The notes beneath the pieces were generated by a model. That model searched no databases and was not told the DNA's origin. It saw only the letters and a program-made list of their open reading frames with translations. Source: a virus. Taken from it: DNA of 54,420 nucleotides. The stretch is taken from positions 1 through 54,420 of the IMG/VR virus record IMGVR_UViG_3300025671_000008; one strand, given 5' to 3'. Each line of letters starts with the position of its first letter. Within the stretch, counting starts at the first letter, position 1. Below are positions 24,287 to 31,978 of this stretch, one piece after another. The position numbers and the translations under genes are program-made.

Positions 24287-25297
24287 TCAACGTCCCCCCA
24301 TCACGTAAGCAAGCAGATCCTCTGCCGACGGCACATATCCGTTTTCGTCATAAAACTGATCTACCGCGTCAGGCATAGCCTTGACGATTGCGTCAGTCTC
24401 AGCCCTGTCCACAGCAAGACGGTTCTTCAATCCTTTGGTTTCAGGAAGATCCCCCACTTGTACTTGGGGATTGGGGTCAAGCAGATCCAACATCGTTCCA
24501 AGAACAGACAAAGAGCTTCCAGGGCCAGCTGGATTAGCACTGTTCAGTACATCACCGATGCCCCTTGCCCCACTCGACCCTAAATCGATAGCTCCGCCAA
24601 CAACGTCGCTTAGCACGTCAGGGTAGAGATCAATGTCAAAAGGCGAAGCCAATAGTGCATCTCGCAGCGGACCCGCCAGTGATTCATCTAGAACAACCTC
24701 AGGAGTAAAGAGGTTGTCTCGCTCCGAAGGCACACTCGAGAACATCATGTTGGGATTGGGGTTGGGGACACCTCCCAGATCGCCTTCCATCATCCGCATG
24801 ATTTCATTGACCTGGTCCTCAGCCGTGGGAGGCCCCATGTCTGAAGGATCTCTCTCCACAAAATGTCGGCGGAGATGCATAGGAGAAGGAAGACGCCCTG
24901 GATTAGCCGGTCCAACAATACTTGTAGGTGGCGGTGATGCTTGGACTGGATCAGGCAATGTTTGAACTGACTCAGGCTTTGGGCCCAAGACAGACTTCTG
25001 GTTTCCGTTTGCGTCCGTGACAACGTGATGTTCAGGGGCTCGATTGTCAGCCTGCCGGTTAGCCGTCGCAATTCGCTGGGCCGCTGTACCCGAAGTCTGG
25101 TTCACATTCATCTCACGACGACGCGCATCAATCGCCGCCGTCTTTGCAGGATCCATGTATCCGGCAGAGGTGGCTTTCTTCTTCCTACTCGTCGCACGAA
25201 GGATCCGGGCTCGATCGGCTCGAGCCTTCTCTTCCTTTCGTCGCTCCTCAAGAAACATCGAAAAGGCGGGATCTACTGATGATTGAAGTTGCGTCAT
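24287..25297 (-). CDS. First late-arm gene, unknown charged/Pro-rich protein
   Basis: About 336 residues. The ATG at 25297 (MTQLQSSVDPAFSMF) is preceded by GAGGAG at nine bases; a longer reading would run into the divergent gene. The N-terminus is a basic/acidic helix (LEERRKEEKARADRARILRA), the middle is Pro/Asn-rich, and the C-terminus ends in SAEDLLAYVMGGR. Probably a virion or packaging-associated protein. Divergent from the helicase gene across only 39 bp. Confidence 0.6.
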   Translation of the reverse strand: MTQLQSSVDPAFSMFLEERRKEEKARADRARILRATSRKKKATSAGYMDPAKTAAIDARRREMNVNQTSGTAAQRIATANRQADNRAPEHHVVTDANGNQKSVLGPKPESVQTLPDPVQASPPPTSIVGPANPGRLPSPMHLRRHFVERDPSDMGPPTAEDQVNEIMRMMEGDLGGVPNPNPNMMFSSVPSERDNLFTPEVVLDESLAGPLRDALLASPFDIDLYPDVLSDVVGGAIDLGSSGARGIGDVLNSANPAGPGSSLSVLGTMLDLLDPNPQVQVGDLPETKGLKNRLAVDRAETDAIVKAMPDAVDQFYDENGYVPSAEDLLAYVMGGR

Positions 25298-25336
25298 TAG
25301 TGTATACTCCTCTTTGTACCCCCTACCCGAGTACCT
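25298..25336. promoter_or_regulatory. Divergent promoter region between the two arms
   Basis: Only 39 bp separate the start codons of the late arm (minus) and the replication arm (plus). It contains a TATACT hexamer at about 25303 that could serve as a plus-strand -10, with a weak TGATTG 17 bases upstream inside the opposite gene. The minus-strand start has its own GAGGAG ribosome-binding site here. A shared control region is likely; exact promoters are not certain. Confidence 0.45.
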
Positions 25337-26731
25337 ATGACCAACACGACCTCTAACAACACGCTGAGTTCGCCTGAGCCGATGCAAGTCGCGAGGCATC
25401 TCATGCGGAGCAAGTTCTCCACCCCAAACAATCGAAACGGACTCTGGTATTGGAGAGGCGTTTTCTATGAGTGGTACGGAGAAGAGTGGAAACCTCGGAC
25501 CCAGGAATGGGTGGAGTCCTCTCTTTGGAACGCACTCGAGAACCTGACCTATCAGACCGTCAGTAATGGGGTTGTGTCACAACAAAGGTTCGCACCCAAC
25601 CTCTCTAAAGTGCAGAACGTCCTGCGAGCTTTGCAGGCAATTGCAACTTTGGCCCACGAACGAGTCCCGATCTGGATGGGCGACGGAGACGCACCCAACC
25701 CCAGACACTCCATTTCGTTTCAAGACGTAATTCTCAACTGTCAATCCATCTCGTTCACCGACAGAACCGATGCGTGGTTCGACCCCCACGTCCTGCCGGT
25801 CGCCTATGACGATGGAGCTGCTCCCCCCCACACGTGGCTGCGGTGCCTGGAAGAGTGGAGCGGCGGGGACGAGAAGTGGATCACCCTGCTTCAGCGGATG
25901 TTTGGTTACTGCCTGCTCCCCCACCGGGAATACGCCAAGTGGTTCCTGTTCTACGGCAAGATCCGGGGTGGCAAGGGCACGATCATGTCCGTACTGAAGG
26001 CCCTGATGCGAGAGGGCTACATGGGCACCTGCCTGGAGGACATCGCCGGGCAGTTCGGGCTCTGGGGTATCGAACAAGCCCGAGTCATGGCCATCAACGA
26101 GGTGTCAGAAATTTCAAGCCGTGAGGGGGAGGCGGCCTGTCGAGTGCTGAAGAGCATCGTTGGCCGTGACCCCATCAGCATTAACCGCAAATACGAGCCC
26201 CCGCTGCGGAATGTGACGGTGGATGCTGTCCCCATCATGCAGGCAAACGAGATCCCGAAGCTCCCCAACAAGGGCCAAGGGTTGTCGAGCAAGATGGTCG
26301 TGCTTCCCTTCACGGTTTCCTTCCTCGGACGCGAAGATTACGGCCTCCTAAGCAAGCTTCTCAAGGAATTGCCGGCAATCGCACGCTGGGCCGTTCAGGG
26401 CGCGATCGATCTCGAGCAGGAGCCGGACCCCCGACTCAAGTTCATCATGCCTGATGCCGCCCAGGAAACGGTCGAGGAATACACCACCGTCAACAACCCG
26501 TATGACGAGTTCCTCCAAGACTTGTTCGAGGAGGCCAGCGGGGCATTTGTCGGCACGAAGGTGGTCTACGAGAATTGGAAGAACTGGTCCAAGAACCTGA
26601 AGATCCAGCAGGTGTCACAAGCCCAGTTCATTCACAAGCTGCTTCAGGATTCGACCTGGAACATCACGAAGCACCGGATCAAGAACGGCGGGGCGAGGGG
26701 ACTGAGAGGACTCAAGCTCAAGTCGCGGTAA
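25337..26731 (+). CDS. SF3 helicase / primase (phage P4/D5 type)
   Basis: A 464-residue protein. The superfamily 3 ATPase has a Walker A GKIRGGKGTIM (about 206-216) and a Walker B-type INEVSEI (about 254-260). A Trp/Tyr-rich N-terminal D5-like domain (NRNGLWYWRGVFYEWYGEEW) precedes it. The C-terminal helical part resembles the DNA-binding end of D5-family helicases. It would open the origin and unwind DNA for the family A polymerase encoded downstream. A GGTACC repeat cluster follows immediately. The C7AC word at 25823 encodes Pro-Pro-His. Confidence 0.85.
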   Translation: MTNTTSNNTLSSPEPMQVARHLMRSKFSTPNNRNGLWYWRGVFYEWYGEEWKPRTQEWVESSLWNALENLTYQTVSNGVVSQQRFAPNLSKVQNVLRALQAIATLAHERVPIWMGDGDAPNPRHSISFQDVILNCQSISFTDRTDAWFDPHVLPVAYDDGAAPPHTWLRCLEEWSGGDEKWITLLQRMFGYCLLPHREYAKWFLFYGKIRGGKGTIMSVLKALMREGYMGTCLEDIAGQFGLWGIEQARVMAINEVSEISSREGEAACRVLKSIVGRDPISINRKYEPPLRNVTVDAVPIMQANEIPKLPNKGQGLSSKMVVLPFTVSFLGREDYGLLSKLLKELPAIARWAVQGAIDLEQEPDPRLKFIMPDAAQETVEEYTTVNNPYDEFLQDLFEEASGAFVGTKVVYENWKNWSKNLKIQQVSQAQFIHKLLQDSTWNITKHRIKNGGARGLRGLKLKSR

Positions 26732-27110
26732 AGGTACCGGGGGGTACCACGGGGGTACCGGGGGACATGGTTCCTCCGGTGCCCTTTTTTCGTATCAAGA
26801 GCCCCGATTCTGCTGGGGGGTACCATGAGTACCACCTCTCCATAAAAGTAGAGAGGTTAAGGGGGGTAGTAAAGAGATACGCCAGGGCATGGTACCCATG
26901 GCACCCGTGGTACTTATGCGTGTGGGGGGGACAAGAACGCTGGTTCCAAATACCAAGATCCCTGGTATAGCCGCGGAATTTTGATAGCGGAACGGCCTTT
27001 CTACTAATTAGGTATACAGCAGTCAGGGGGCTCTAGGGGGGGTGGTACCACAGTACCTCTAATTACATATATATATTTACTCATACCACGCAAGGCTAAG
27101 TATTCAGACA
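26732..27110. other. Candidate replication origin: GGTACC iterons and AT-rich tract
   Basis: No convincing gene lies between the helicase stop and the next start at 27200. The first 30 bases hold three GGTACC copies spaced 10-11 bp (26733, 26743, 26754), each next to a G-run. Further copies lie at 26819, 26891 and 27044, with related GTACC at 26829 and 27053. An AT-rich segment (TTACATATATATATTTACTC, around 27063-27082) follows. Iterons next to the helicase gene plus an AT-rich unwinding tract are the classic layout of a phage origin. A reversed C7AC word lies at 26932. Confidence 0.55.
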
Positions 27111-27116
27111 GTTGTT

Positions 27117-27129
27117 TTGGTTGTTTTGG
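27117..27129 (+). repeat. 13-bp repeat TTGGTTGTTTTGG, copy 1
   Basis: TTGGTTGTTTTGG occurs at 27117-27129 and again at 27501-27513, each in the upstream region of a short early gene. It could be a promoter element or operator shared by the two genes. Confidence 0.4.
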
Positions 27130-27199
27130 GTGATGGTATTGGGATCAGGCATTGCATTGGCTTTGCCTGGTTTTTCCTTCCTTTCACTCAGGAGTTGTC

Positions 27200-27442
27200 A
27201 TGTCTCAGAAAATCAAAGTGACAGACAAGGACCTCCGAAATGGGTATCTCGCCCATCTGGAGGCCGGTTATTGCCATGGCCAAATCTTGGCCACGCTCAA
27301 CGAGATTGCGGAAATCGTTAACGACTTCCCCAGCTCTTCCACTGATGTAGATGCAGAGAAGCGGAAGTTGGAAGTGTTCCAACTTCTTCATTCAATCCAA
27401 CGTCAACTTCACTTCGCCGTAGAAGTGAATCACGGAGATTGA
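27200..27442 (+). CDS. Small early protein, unknown
   Basis: An 80-residue protein starting MSQKIKVTDKDLRNGYLAHL, with AGGAG seven bases before the ATG. Acidic/helical with a His/Cys-containing patch (EAGYCHGQILATLNEIAEIV). First of a series of small genes after the putative origin. No family recognised. It may be a host-takeover or anti-defence protein, as is usual for early phage regions, which is inference. Confidence 0.6.
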   Translation: MSQKIKVTDKDLRNGYLAHLEAGYCHGQILATLNEIAEIVNDFPSSSTDVDAEKRKLEVFQLLHSIQRQLHFAVEVNHGD

Positions 27443-27460
27443 TTGTTTCCCCCCTTGGGA

Positions 27461-27497
27461 GGCCGGTGCTGCGCCGGCCCCCCTCGGGGGGGTTTTG
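27461..27497 (+). terminator. Tandem terminator hairpins
   Basis: A GGCCGG/CCGGCC hairpin and then a CCCCCC-TC-GGGGGG hairpin followed by TTTT. They sit after the first small early gene and before the next, so the genes are separately terminated. Confidence 0.65.
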
Positions 27498-27500
27498 GTT

Positions 27501-27513
27501 TTGGTTGTTTTGG
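27501..27513 (+). repeat. 13-bp repeat TTGGTTGTTTTGG, copy 2
   Basis: Identical to 27117-27129. It lies right after the terminator and upstream of the gene at 27547, so the pair may mark two co-regulated promoters. Confidence 0.4.
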
Positions 27514-27546
27514 ATGTTACTAGACCACTACACGGAGGTAGTAATC

Positions 27547-27918
27547 ATGCAAGACGTTGTAGATCTGAACTCAGGGTTTCACATCCTGGAGTTCGAGGAC
27601 TTTAGAGCAGCAGACCTGTCACAAGTCCAGAACGTCCCCATTGAAACCAATGGCGACGAAGACCACATGTATGACAAAGCGATAGTGAAATTCCAAAAGG
27701 AGTTCCACACACTCGCTGATGTCAAGACGTATGCAATCCAGTGCTTGTTGCACTTGGTTGCACACCGCCCTCGTCTACTGAATGCCCTAAGGAGTCATCG
27801 CTTCGACAAAGACTCCTTGCAGCATGTAGACCTGAGTGGTCCGAATGCACTCAAGCAAGTAAGAGCCATCCGCGTTGCAGACCTGCTCCTAGCACGAGCG
27901 GCTCATGCAACCACCTGA
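27547..27918 (+). CDS. Small acidic early protein
   Basis: A 123-residue protein starting MQDVVDLNSGFHILEFEDFR, with a GGAGG ribosome-binding site eight bases upstream. The N-terminal half is acidic; the C-terminal half is helical and His/Leu-rich (TYAIQCLLHLVAHRPRLLNA). Ends in HATT and overlaps the next gene by 14 bases. No family recognised. Confidence 0.6.
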   Translation: MQDVVDLNSGFHILEFEDFRAADLSQVQNVPIETNGDEDHMYDKAIVKFQKEFHTLADVKTYAIQCLLHLVAHRPRLLNALRSHRFDKDSLQHVDLSGPNALKQVRAIRVADLLLARAAHATT

Positions 27919-28114
27919 AATGCGCACACATTTCAAGTGCATTTACCACGGATCTAGATTGGTTCAAGTGACCAGTTCAGATTCTCGTTATCCCGATGTC
28001 TCACAAGTTCCCCTTGTGAGCAACAGGACCACGACGACTCAAGACGTTGTGGTTCCGGCCCGTCAAGCCGAATCCATGTATCGACTTCTTCAGATTCAAC
28101 TCAAAAGAAAGTAG
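27905..28114 (+). CDS. Small protein, start uncertain
   Basis: A 69-residue reading starting MQPPEMRTHFKCIYHGSRLV; an internal Met five codons on is an alternative. Ends KLQIQLKRK-like (basic). It overlaps the previous gene by 14 bases, and the next starts seven bases after it. The composition is acceptable but not distinctive, so moderate confidence it is real. Confidence 0.45.
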   Translation: MQPPEMRTHFKCIYHGSRLVQVTSSDSRYPDVSQVPLVSNRTTTTQDVVVPARQAESMYRLLQIQLKRK

Positions 28115-28120
28115 GAACTC

Positions 28121-28732
28121 ATGTACTACGGTGCAACCGAGAAGGTCTGCCCCTCGCAGGCCGAGCTGTTTCGTGTCTCCAACATCACGACCAAGACCTC
28201 TGGATCGAGGTACACGACGGTGGCCTTCAAGGCTTACCCGAAGAGCAACAGCCAGGCAGACGTGCTGGTCAGTGTTCCGCCCAACACGGACGCCAAGCAG
28301 CTGGTGATGTACACGCCCGACGGACGTGCAGTCAACCCCAACGTCGAGATCCTCTTCACGATCATCGACCGACTCCTGGGCAAGACCAAGGCCAAGGCCG
28401 CAGCCAAGGCTTGGGTGAGTCACAACTCCACCACCGAACAAGGCGACTTCAACTGGAAGAAGTACCTCGAACCCTTGTACGGCATGTTCATCCAGATCAA
28501 CGTGCGTGAGACTGGAGAAGCATCATGCACCATGAACGACATGGGCATGGCACAGTTCCTTGATGGATCACCGCTGGTCGATCCTGACACCGATGCAGAA
28601 GCCAAGGAAGAGATGGTGAAGCACGTCCTTGCTCGATTCGAGACGCCGACTGATCAGAAGGCACTCGAAGACGAGTTCGGCAAGGAGAAGCGGAAGACTC
28701 CTCGCAACCGGTCCACGCCTGCCAAGGCGTGA
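28121..28732 (+). CDS. Unknown early protein, 203 residues
   Basis: Starts MYYGATEKVCPSQAELFRVS with AGGA upstream. The protein is beta-rich at the N-terminus (VSNITTKTSGSRYTTVAFKA), helical in the middle (ILFTIIDRLLGKTKAKAAAK) and ends with a basic tail (KEKRKTPRNRSTPAKA). Moderately basic tail and well-formed codon use suggest a nucleic-acid-associated protein. A strong terminator follows directly. Family not recognised. Confidence 0.65.
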   Translation: MYYGATEKVCPSQAELFRVSNITTKTSGSRYTTVAFKAYPKSNSQADVLVSVPPNTDAKQLVMYTPDGRAVNPNVEILFTIIDRLLGKTKAKAAAKAWVSHNSTTEQGDFNWKKYLEPLYGMFIQINVRETGEASCTMNDMGMAQFLDGSPLVDPDTDAEAKEEMVKHVLARFETPTDQKALEDEFGKEKRKTPRNRSTPAKA

Positions 28733-28747
28733 CGCAAGTATCTCCTG

Positions 28748-28793
28748 AACCAAGGGGAGACAGGCTTCGGCTTGTCTCCTCTTTGGTTTTTTT
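28748..28793 (+). terminator. Strong rho-independent terminator
   Basis: A long stem (AACCAAGGGGAGACAGGC with GCTTGTCTCCTCTTTGGTT) with a TTCG tetraloop, followed by a run of T. It closes the transcript of the 203-residue gene. Confidence 0.85.
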
Positions 28794-28882
28794 CTTTTGT
28801 TTGTTGATGTGATTGATTGAGTACCAGTGGCATATCGTAATTTTTATATATCCCACTCTTACTCATACTCTCTTTACTTCTT

Positions 28883-28908
28883 ACCTTTGGATAGGCCAAA
28901 GGTATAGT
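28883..28908 (+). promoter_or_regulatory. Promoter with palindromic operator
   Basis: A perfect 8-bp inverted repeat ACCTTTGG-ATAGG-CCAAAGGT (28883-28903) runs into TATAGT (28903-28908), a good -10. A CTTACC 17 bases upstream is a weak -35. A bound repressor would cover the -10. The gene it serves starts at 28933. Confidence 0.5.
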
Positions 28909-28932
28909 CCACGCAACTTGAAGGAATCCGAC

Positions 28933-29328
28933 ATGCACACTCGCACATGCCCCAAGTGTTCTGGTTCAGGTACAAGGTCTGGCCATCCTGATGACCCCAA
29001 CCCGTGTAATCACTGCGTTGAAGGAGTCACAGCAGAAGAGGGATACAAGCTGGTGTGGTTCGTCTACAGCGAACCAGGATATCCCGTCCTCGATAACGAG
29101 TCACACGAAGTTGCGGAAGCCGAGTTAGAGGCCATGGGTTACGAAGATCTCGACTGGAACAGACACGGAGACGCTTACGTCGGTGCTGCAATCATTGATG
29201 AGCAGACACACGAGATCATGCAGGAATCTACAAACATCGATTCCAAGTGGTTCGAATGGAATGATGACGAACCATGTGACCGAGATGCATGGCGTAAGTA
29301 CCTGGGATCTCGACCCGTGATGAGTTGA
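28933..29328 (+). CDS. Small protein with DnaJ-type zinc motif
   Basis: A 131-residue protein starting MHTRTCPKCSGSGTRSGHPD, with a CxxCxGxG motif and CNHC a little later, like the zinc-binding part of DnaJ. The rest is acidic and helical (HEVAEAELEAMGYEDLDWNR). AAGGA lies seven bases before the ATG. It may modify host chaperones or simply bind zinc. Followed by a hairpin terminator. Function unknown. Confidence 0.6.
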   Translation: MHTRTCPKCSGSGTRSGHPDDPNPCNHCVEGVTAEEGYKLVWFVYSEPGYPVLDNESHEVAEAELEAMGYEDLDWNRHGDAYVGAAIIDEQTHEIMQESTNIDSKWFEWNDDEPCDRDAWRKYLGSRPVMS

Positions 29329-29341
29329 GTGATGTTGGCTC

Positions 29342-29399
29342 GAGCCCCGCCTCTCGCTGCGCGAGGCGGGGCTCTCCCCCCTCATCTCTCTTTTTTTTT
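29342..29399 (+). terminator. GC-rich terminator
   Basis: A 12-bp stem GAGCCCCGCCTC/GAGGCGGGGCTC (29342-29374) ends the zinc-motif gene, and a T-run follows 16 bases further on (29391-29399). Confidence 0.65.
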
Positions 29400-29400
29400 G

Positions 29401-29658
29401 ATTGCAGAACCTTCAGGATTAGGTGTGGACCTGGCCTGAAGGGGGGGCGTACAAACCCGTGACTTCAGGTCCACCTAACGCAAGTTCGTCGGAGTCCATT
29501 TAATGACAGGTAGCTCCTGCACATTCACGATGCCGACACCGTTCTAGCTATTGTTCCTGCCAGACGACGGTCTGTAGAGGTTGCACTAATACAATTCTAA
29601 AGCGGCATGCTGCAATTAAGGGTGGCACTACTAGGCCAGTAGTGCTGCCCTTTTTTTT
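29401..29658 (+). ncRNA. Candidate structured non-coding RNA
   Basis: About 250 bases without a credible ORF lie between two terminators. The 5' part holds nested inverted repeats: CCTTCAGG with CCTGAAGG, and GTGGACCTG with CAGGTCCAC. The 3' end is a strong rho-independent terminator, AGGGTGGCACTACT/AGTAGTGCTGCCCT with eight T (29619-29658). A region that is structured at one end and terminated at the other fits a small phage RNA. No known RNA family is recognised and no clear promoter is seen, so the call is tentative. Confidence 0.45.
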
Positions 29659-29718
29659 GATATGCTGTACTCATGTACCTACCCCACCGGGTACACCATA
29701 TTCAAGGAGGCCAGACTT

Positions 29719-29931
29719 ATGGCAGAGGCTCAACCAATCCGTGAGCTGATGAGCATTGCGCTCTACAGAGACGCAACGATCTTTGACATGCACCTCTACC
29801 TGGCAATCGCCAAGGCCGAGGGCTTTACCAATCTCATTCCAGAAATGGAACAGATCATCGAAGCACGGAAAGGAGAACTCGATGCCCCGACTACCCAACC
29901 AGCGTTACCAGAGACTCGTGAAGAAGATTGA
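29719..29931 (+). CDS. Small helical early protein
   Basis: A 70-residue protein starting MAEAQPIRELMSIALYRDAT, with AAGGAGG nine bases upstream, one of the best ribosome-binding sites in the window. Helical throughout. It overlaps the next gene by 50 bases in another frame. Function unknown. Confidence 0.6.
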   Translation: MAEAQPIRELMSIALYRDATIFDMHLYLAIAKAEGFTNLIPEMEQIIEARKGELDAPTTQPALPETREED

Positions 29932-30091
29932 ACAAGGCAACCAGGCAAGTAATGAACTTGAAGAACTCTTTGCGAAGCATCTCGGAGAAGACTACGACTG
30001 CAATGAGTTGGCAGGCACGAGCTGTACCACCTTTGACACTTTGTTCTTGCCTAGTTCATTTGCAGAGGCACTCGAGCACTTCACCAGGTGA
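29882..30091 (+). CDS. Small helical early protein
   Basis: A 69-residue protein starting MPRLPNQRYQRLVKKIEQGN, with AAAGGAG six bases upstream. A basic N-terminus is followed by acidic helix (ELEELFAKHLGEDYDCNELA). Its stop overlaps a GTG start of the next ORF. No family recognised. Confidence 0.55.
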   Translation: MPRLPNQRYQRLVKKIEQGNQASNELEELFAKHLGEDYDCNELAGTSCTTFDTLFLPSSFAEALEHFTR

Positions 30092-30363
30092 GCAATAAAG
30101 AAGCCTTCTCAAGCACATGGGAAGTTCTTATGTCTTCCCTGAGTGAAGAGTCACAACAAGAACTAAAGGAGTATGTGGATGACGAACGAGACGACTTCTG
30201 TCGAGATCACAATGCCGATGCGTGTCAACTACGACGGCTACCTGTCTTTCGTACCCGACCTAAAGGGTGCCTCCAAAAGCAACGCCCGCTGTCTCATGGA
30301 ACGATGGTACGAGATTGCTTGGATTGCTCAGGCCATGTTCAACATGAAGATGCTTTCTCCTGA
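30088..30363 (+). CDS. Small acidic protein with GTG start
   Basis: A GTG at 30088 overlaps the preceding stop (GTGA). The first 42 residues (MSNKEAFSSTWEVLMSSLSE, then acidic) look genuine. Beyond about 30218 the frame overlaps the next gene and reads like out-of-frame sequence. Either the gene has a long 3' overlap or the two frames are joined by a shift. Confidence 0.4.
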   Translation: MSNKEAFSSTWEVLMSSLSEESQQELKEYVDDERDDFCRDHNADACQLRRLPVFRTRPKGCLQKQRPLSHGTMVRDCLDCSGHVQHEDAFS

Positions 30364-30913
30364 AGACTGGCACATCACGATTGCCAGTCGTAAAGAGATG
30401 GAAGACTGGGGAGAAATCGGCTGGGTGAACAAGACGTATGACGTCAAGTTCTTTTACGAACTCACTGATGTACGCAATCAGTTGCACGAACGAGAAGTAC
30501 CTGGATGCAGCAACCGATTTCGATTTGAGTTTGCGCCTTCCAACTTCATGGTCATGAACACAAAAGGCAAGAGATCATTTGGCATTTCGCTTGATGGCAA
30601 TGAGGATCTTGAGGATTTGTTCCAGGAATTCAGGCACAGACTGCCAATCAAAAGTCCTCACCTGACTCTCTGTAATGACACAGGAAAGATGAAGGACTCA
30701 GTTGGCTGGACCAGCTACACCCAAATGGATGTAAATCAGATTGCTTGGACTGGAATCCCAGGGCTTCCACCAGAATTCAATCCTAACCGAGAGAAGTCGT
30801 TGCACCACTTGCACCAAGACTGGTTGTTTAGCCAAGGAAAAGACCTCACCCGTTACGACCGTACTCCTTCTTACGAAGAACTTGAATGCTTCGGCATCAA
30901 CACAAGGGACTGA
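30212..30913 (+). CDS. Unknown early protein, about 233 residues
   Basis: Starts MPMRVNYDGYLSFVPDLKGA; the second ATG at 30218 is an alternative, and neither has a strong ribosome-binding site. Rich in Trp, Phe and Tyr (MERWYEIAWIAQAMFNMKML, FRFEFAPSNFMVMNTKGK). A well-formed alpha/beta protein with no recognised family. The next gene follows after five bases. Confidence 0.6.
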   Translation: MPMRVNYDGYLSFVPDLKGASKSNARCLMERWYEIAWIAQAMFNMKMLSPEDWHITIASRKEMEDWGEIGWVNKTYDVKFFYELTDVRNQLHEREVPGCSNRFRFEFAPSNFMVMNTKGKRSFGISLDGNEDLEDLFQEFRHRLPIKSPHLTLCNDTGKMKDSVGWTSYTQMDVNQIAWTGIPGLPPEFNPNREKSLHHLHQDWLFSQGKDLTRYDRTPSYEELECFGINTRD

Positions 30914-30918
30914 AGACA

Positions 30919-31239
30919 ATGAACATTCTTGATGCACTCAAGCCCTCAGATATCACTGAGGAAGAGTGGGACTCTCGTGCCCACTTTGGATTTCGTGGTG
31001 GCAAGATGCAAATGATTGACTTGGGTAGTGGCTACGTCAACATCACAGGCAAGTGTGTGATGAGTGGCAAGGACTATGTCGTCCACCGCATCCTCATTGC
31101 ACACATCAACATGTGGCTCAACGAGAACAAGATGATCCAGGACGCACTGTCTCAGCTGTCAGCTGATGACCGTGGATTCCTGCTGGATGGAATCTGTCCC
31201 GACGCTCGAGCAAAGATGGAGGAATCACTCAATGGCTGA
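30919..31239 (+). CDS. Small early protein, unknown
   Basis: A 106-residue protein starting MNILDALKPSDITEEEWDSR, GAAG upstream. Contains GFRGGKMQMIDLGSGYVNIT and a helical acidic C-terminus. It overlaps the next gene by eight bases. No family recognised. Confidence 0.6.
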   Translation: MNILDALKPSDITEEEWDSRAHFGFRGGKMQMIDLGSGYVNITGKCVMSGKDYVVHRILIAHINMWLNENKMIQDALSQLSADDRGFLLDGICPDARAKMEESLNG

Positions 31240-31531
31240 AGGTTACGTGTACGTAGACGCAGGATGTATCTGGATCGGTGATCCCTGTTACGTCATGGGA
31301 GATGACGCAAGCAGTCGCGTAAAGGATTGGGCCGGAGACTTCTGCGACAAGCTGGACAGCAAGGTGTCAGTTCAACAGCCGCTTGGGTTGGGAATAGGCA
31401 TGTGTATCGACAGTGGTTTTGGAGACGGTCGATACCCCGTGACTGTTGAGTACGACTCCCATTCAGGCAGACCTGCATCTGTCACTGTCACCTTCATTGA
31501 GGAGCGATTCGAAGATGACGACTACGAATGA
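31232..31531 (+). CDS. Small protein with IWIGDPCYV motif
   Basis: A 99-residue protein starting MAEGYVYVDAGCIWIGDPCY. The xIWIGDPCYV pattern recurs in small phage proteins of unknown function. The C-terminus is acidic (FIEERFEDDDYE). The ATG lies inside the end of the previous gene; GGAGGAA precedes it. Function unknown. Confidence 0.6.
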   Translation: MAEGYVYVDAGCIWIGDPCYVMGDDASSRVKDWAGDFCDKLDSKVSVQQPLGLGIGMCIDSGFGDGRYPVTVEYDSHSGRPASVTVTFIEERFEDDDYE

Positions 31532-31838
31532 ACGCGAGTTGATTGATTCCGTCATCGCCCTGGCAGATGCCGTCGATCCTTCAGGCAAGCTTGCAAAGCA
31601 CACTGACGGGGTACCCGAACTCAACGACAGCGAGTACTCCCTAGATGAAGTGATTGAGTGGGTGCTTGATGTGATGGACGCTATTGGTGAAGCCATGTCC
31701 CACACACTGCAACAGAAAGACGAACGCCTCTATCAATTCGCCTGCATGGTGAATGATGGCGACGACATTGCATTTGATGTGGCAGAGAACATCGCCATTG
31801 AATTCGATCACCTCAAAGAAGAGGAAGAGGAGGAATGA
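31515..31838 (+). CDS. Small acidic protein ending in a Glu run
   Basis: A 107-residue protein starting MTTTNERELIDSVIALADAV, strongly acidic, ending in six Glu. Strong negative charge makes a DNA-mimic or inhibitor role conceivable, which is speculative. It overlaps the previous gene by 17 bases and the next by ATGA. Confidence 0.55.
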   Translation: MTTTNERELIDSVIALADAVDPSGKLAKHTDGVPELNDSEYSLDEVIEWVLDVMDAIGEAMSHTLQQKDERLYQFACMVNDGDDIAFDVAENIAIEFDHLKEEEEEE

Positions 31839-31978
31839 AACCTCGCAACAAAAACAAGAGCAGGTTCACACAGGACGCTATCACCCGAGCAGCAAGGGGG
31901 ACGCACTCTAACCCCAAGAACCGCACCAAAGCCAAGGCCAAGCCCTTACCCGGCTACAAGAAGAGGACCAAGAGATGA
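31835..31978 (+). CDS. 47-residue basic protein
   Basis: A 48-codon gene, start ATG overlapping the previous stop (ATGA, 31835-31838), ending with ATGA overlap into the next gene. The product is Lys/Arg/Asn-rich (MKPRNKNKSRFTQDAITRAA, then KNRTKAKAKPLPGYKKRTKR). It directly follows a highly acidic protein, so the pair may interact. No family recognised. Confidence 0.55.
   Translation: MKPRNKNKSRFTQDAITRAARGTHSNPKNRTKAKAKPLPGYKKRTKR

Noticed and set aside
26575-26970. 131-codon ORF running from the helicase end through the GGTACC cluster
   Set aside because: Its first half is out of frame inside the helicase gene; the rest is Gly/Pro/Trp-rich sequence made by the repeats, with no start signal.
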